From Intrasporangium sp. (GTDB lineage Bacteria; Actinomycetota; Actinomycetes; Actinomycetales; Dermatophilaceae), in contig NZ_JAKDLO010000002.1 of assembly GCF_030452765.1 (NCBI RefSeq), forward strand, positions 1 through 64,000: 64,000 bases of DNA, given 5' to 3'. Every line of letters starts with the position of its first letter. The first letter of the stretch is position 1. Below the pieces are notes generated by a model, which saw only the letters and a program-made list of their open reading frames with translations, did no database searches and was not told the DNA's origin. This document shows, in pieces, positions 63,753 to 64,000 of the stretch. The translations under genes and the position numbers were made by a program.

Positions 63753-64000
63753 ATGGAGTCGTCGTCGTCAATGGACCTCTGGCCCGCGTTCTCCGAGCCG
63801 CTGCGTCCGCTGAACCGTTGGCAACGCTGGGTGCGCAACATCCGCGAGACCCCCAGCGCGGTCCTGTTGTTCGGCCAGATCGCGCTGCTGTTCGTCTACC
63901 CGTACATCGAGACCGCCACCCTGGGCCACTACGCCAAGGCCGCGATCGGTGCCGCGGCGCTCGTGGTCATCTTCCTCGCGGTCCGGGTCGCCCGGGCCAC
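63753..64000 (+). CDS. membrane protein N-terminus, possibly ion channel-like (runs off right edge)
   Basis: MESSSSMDLWPAFSEPLRPLNRWQRWVRNIRETPSAVLLFGQIALLFVYPYIETATLGHYAKAAIGAAALVVIFLAVRVARA. Confidence 0.5.
   Translation, partial: MESSSSMDLWPAFSEPLRPLNRWQRWVRNIRETPSAVLLFGQIALLFVYPYIETATLGHYAKAAIGAAALVVIFLAVRVARA

Overview
High-GC actinobacterial chromosomal segment; gene content and order suggest an Intrasporangiaceae-like genome (inference only). Most of the window is conserved core: proS; rimP-nusA-ylxR-infB-rbfA-truB-ribF; fadD-like ligase; TIGR03960-type radical SAM; T-box plus ileS; folC-DUF4233-ndk; lpd; rpsO-pnp; dapB-idi; azlCD; paaABCDE; ilvG/ilvM-like acetolactate synthase with a leader-peptide attenuator; thyA-folA; dapA; RNase J; SAM-IV riboswitch plus class V aminotransferase; ftsK. 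The non-routine signals are: (1) a strongly over-represented non-palindromic 9-mer GCGGCATAC/GTATGCCGC, found in both orientations, in coding and intergenic DNA, and once as the inverted pair forming the stem of a terminator after lpd, which is a layout like DNA uptake sequences; (2) a family of intergenic arrays with exact 21-bp period around a TCGA core (4, 10, 8 and 2 units at four loci) plus a related-looking 22-bp family at three loci; (3) a small accessory island (about 28.95-32.7 kb) with a long-repeat pentapeptide-like membrane protein divergent from a frame-broken hydrophobic-repeat membrane protein; (4) a dispersed repeat at translationally coupled gene junctions, duplicated in frame (81 bp) at ilvG/ilvM. 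All counts were made by eye and should be recomputed.
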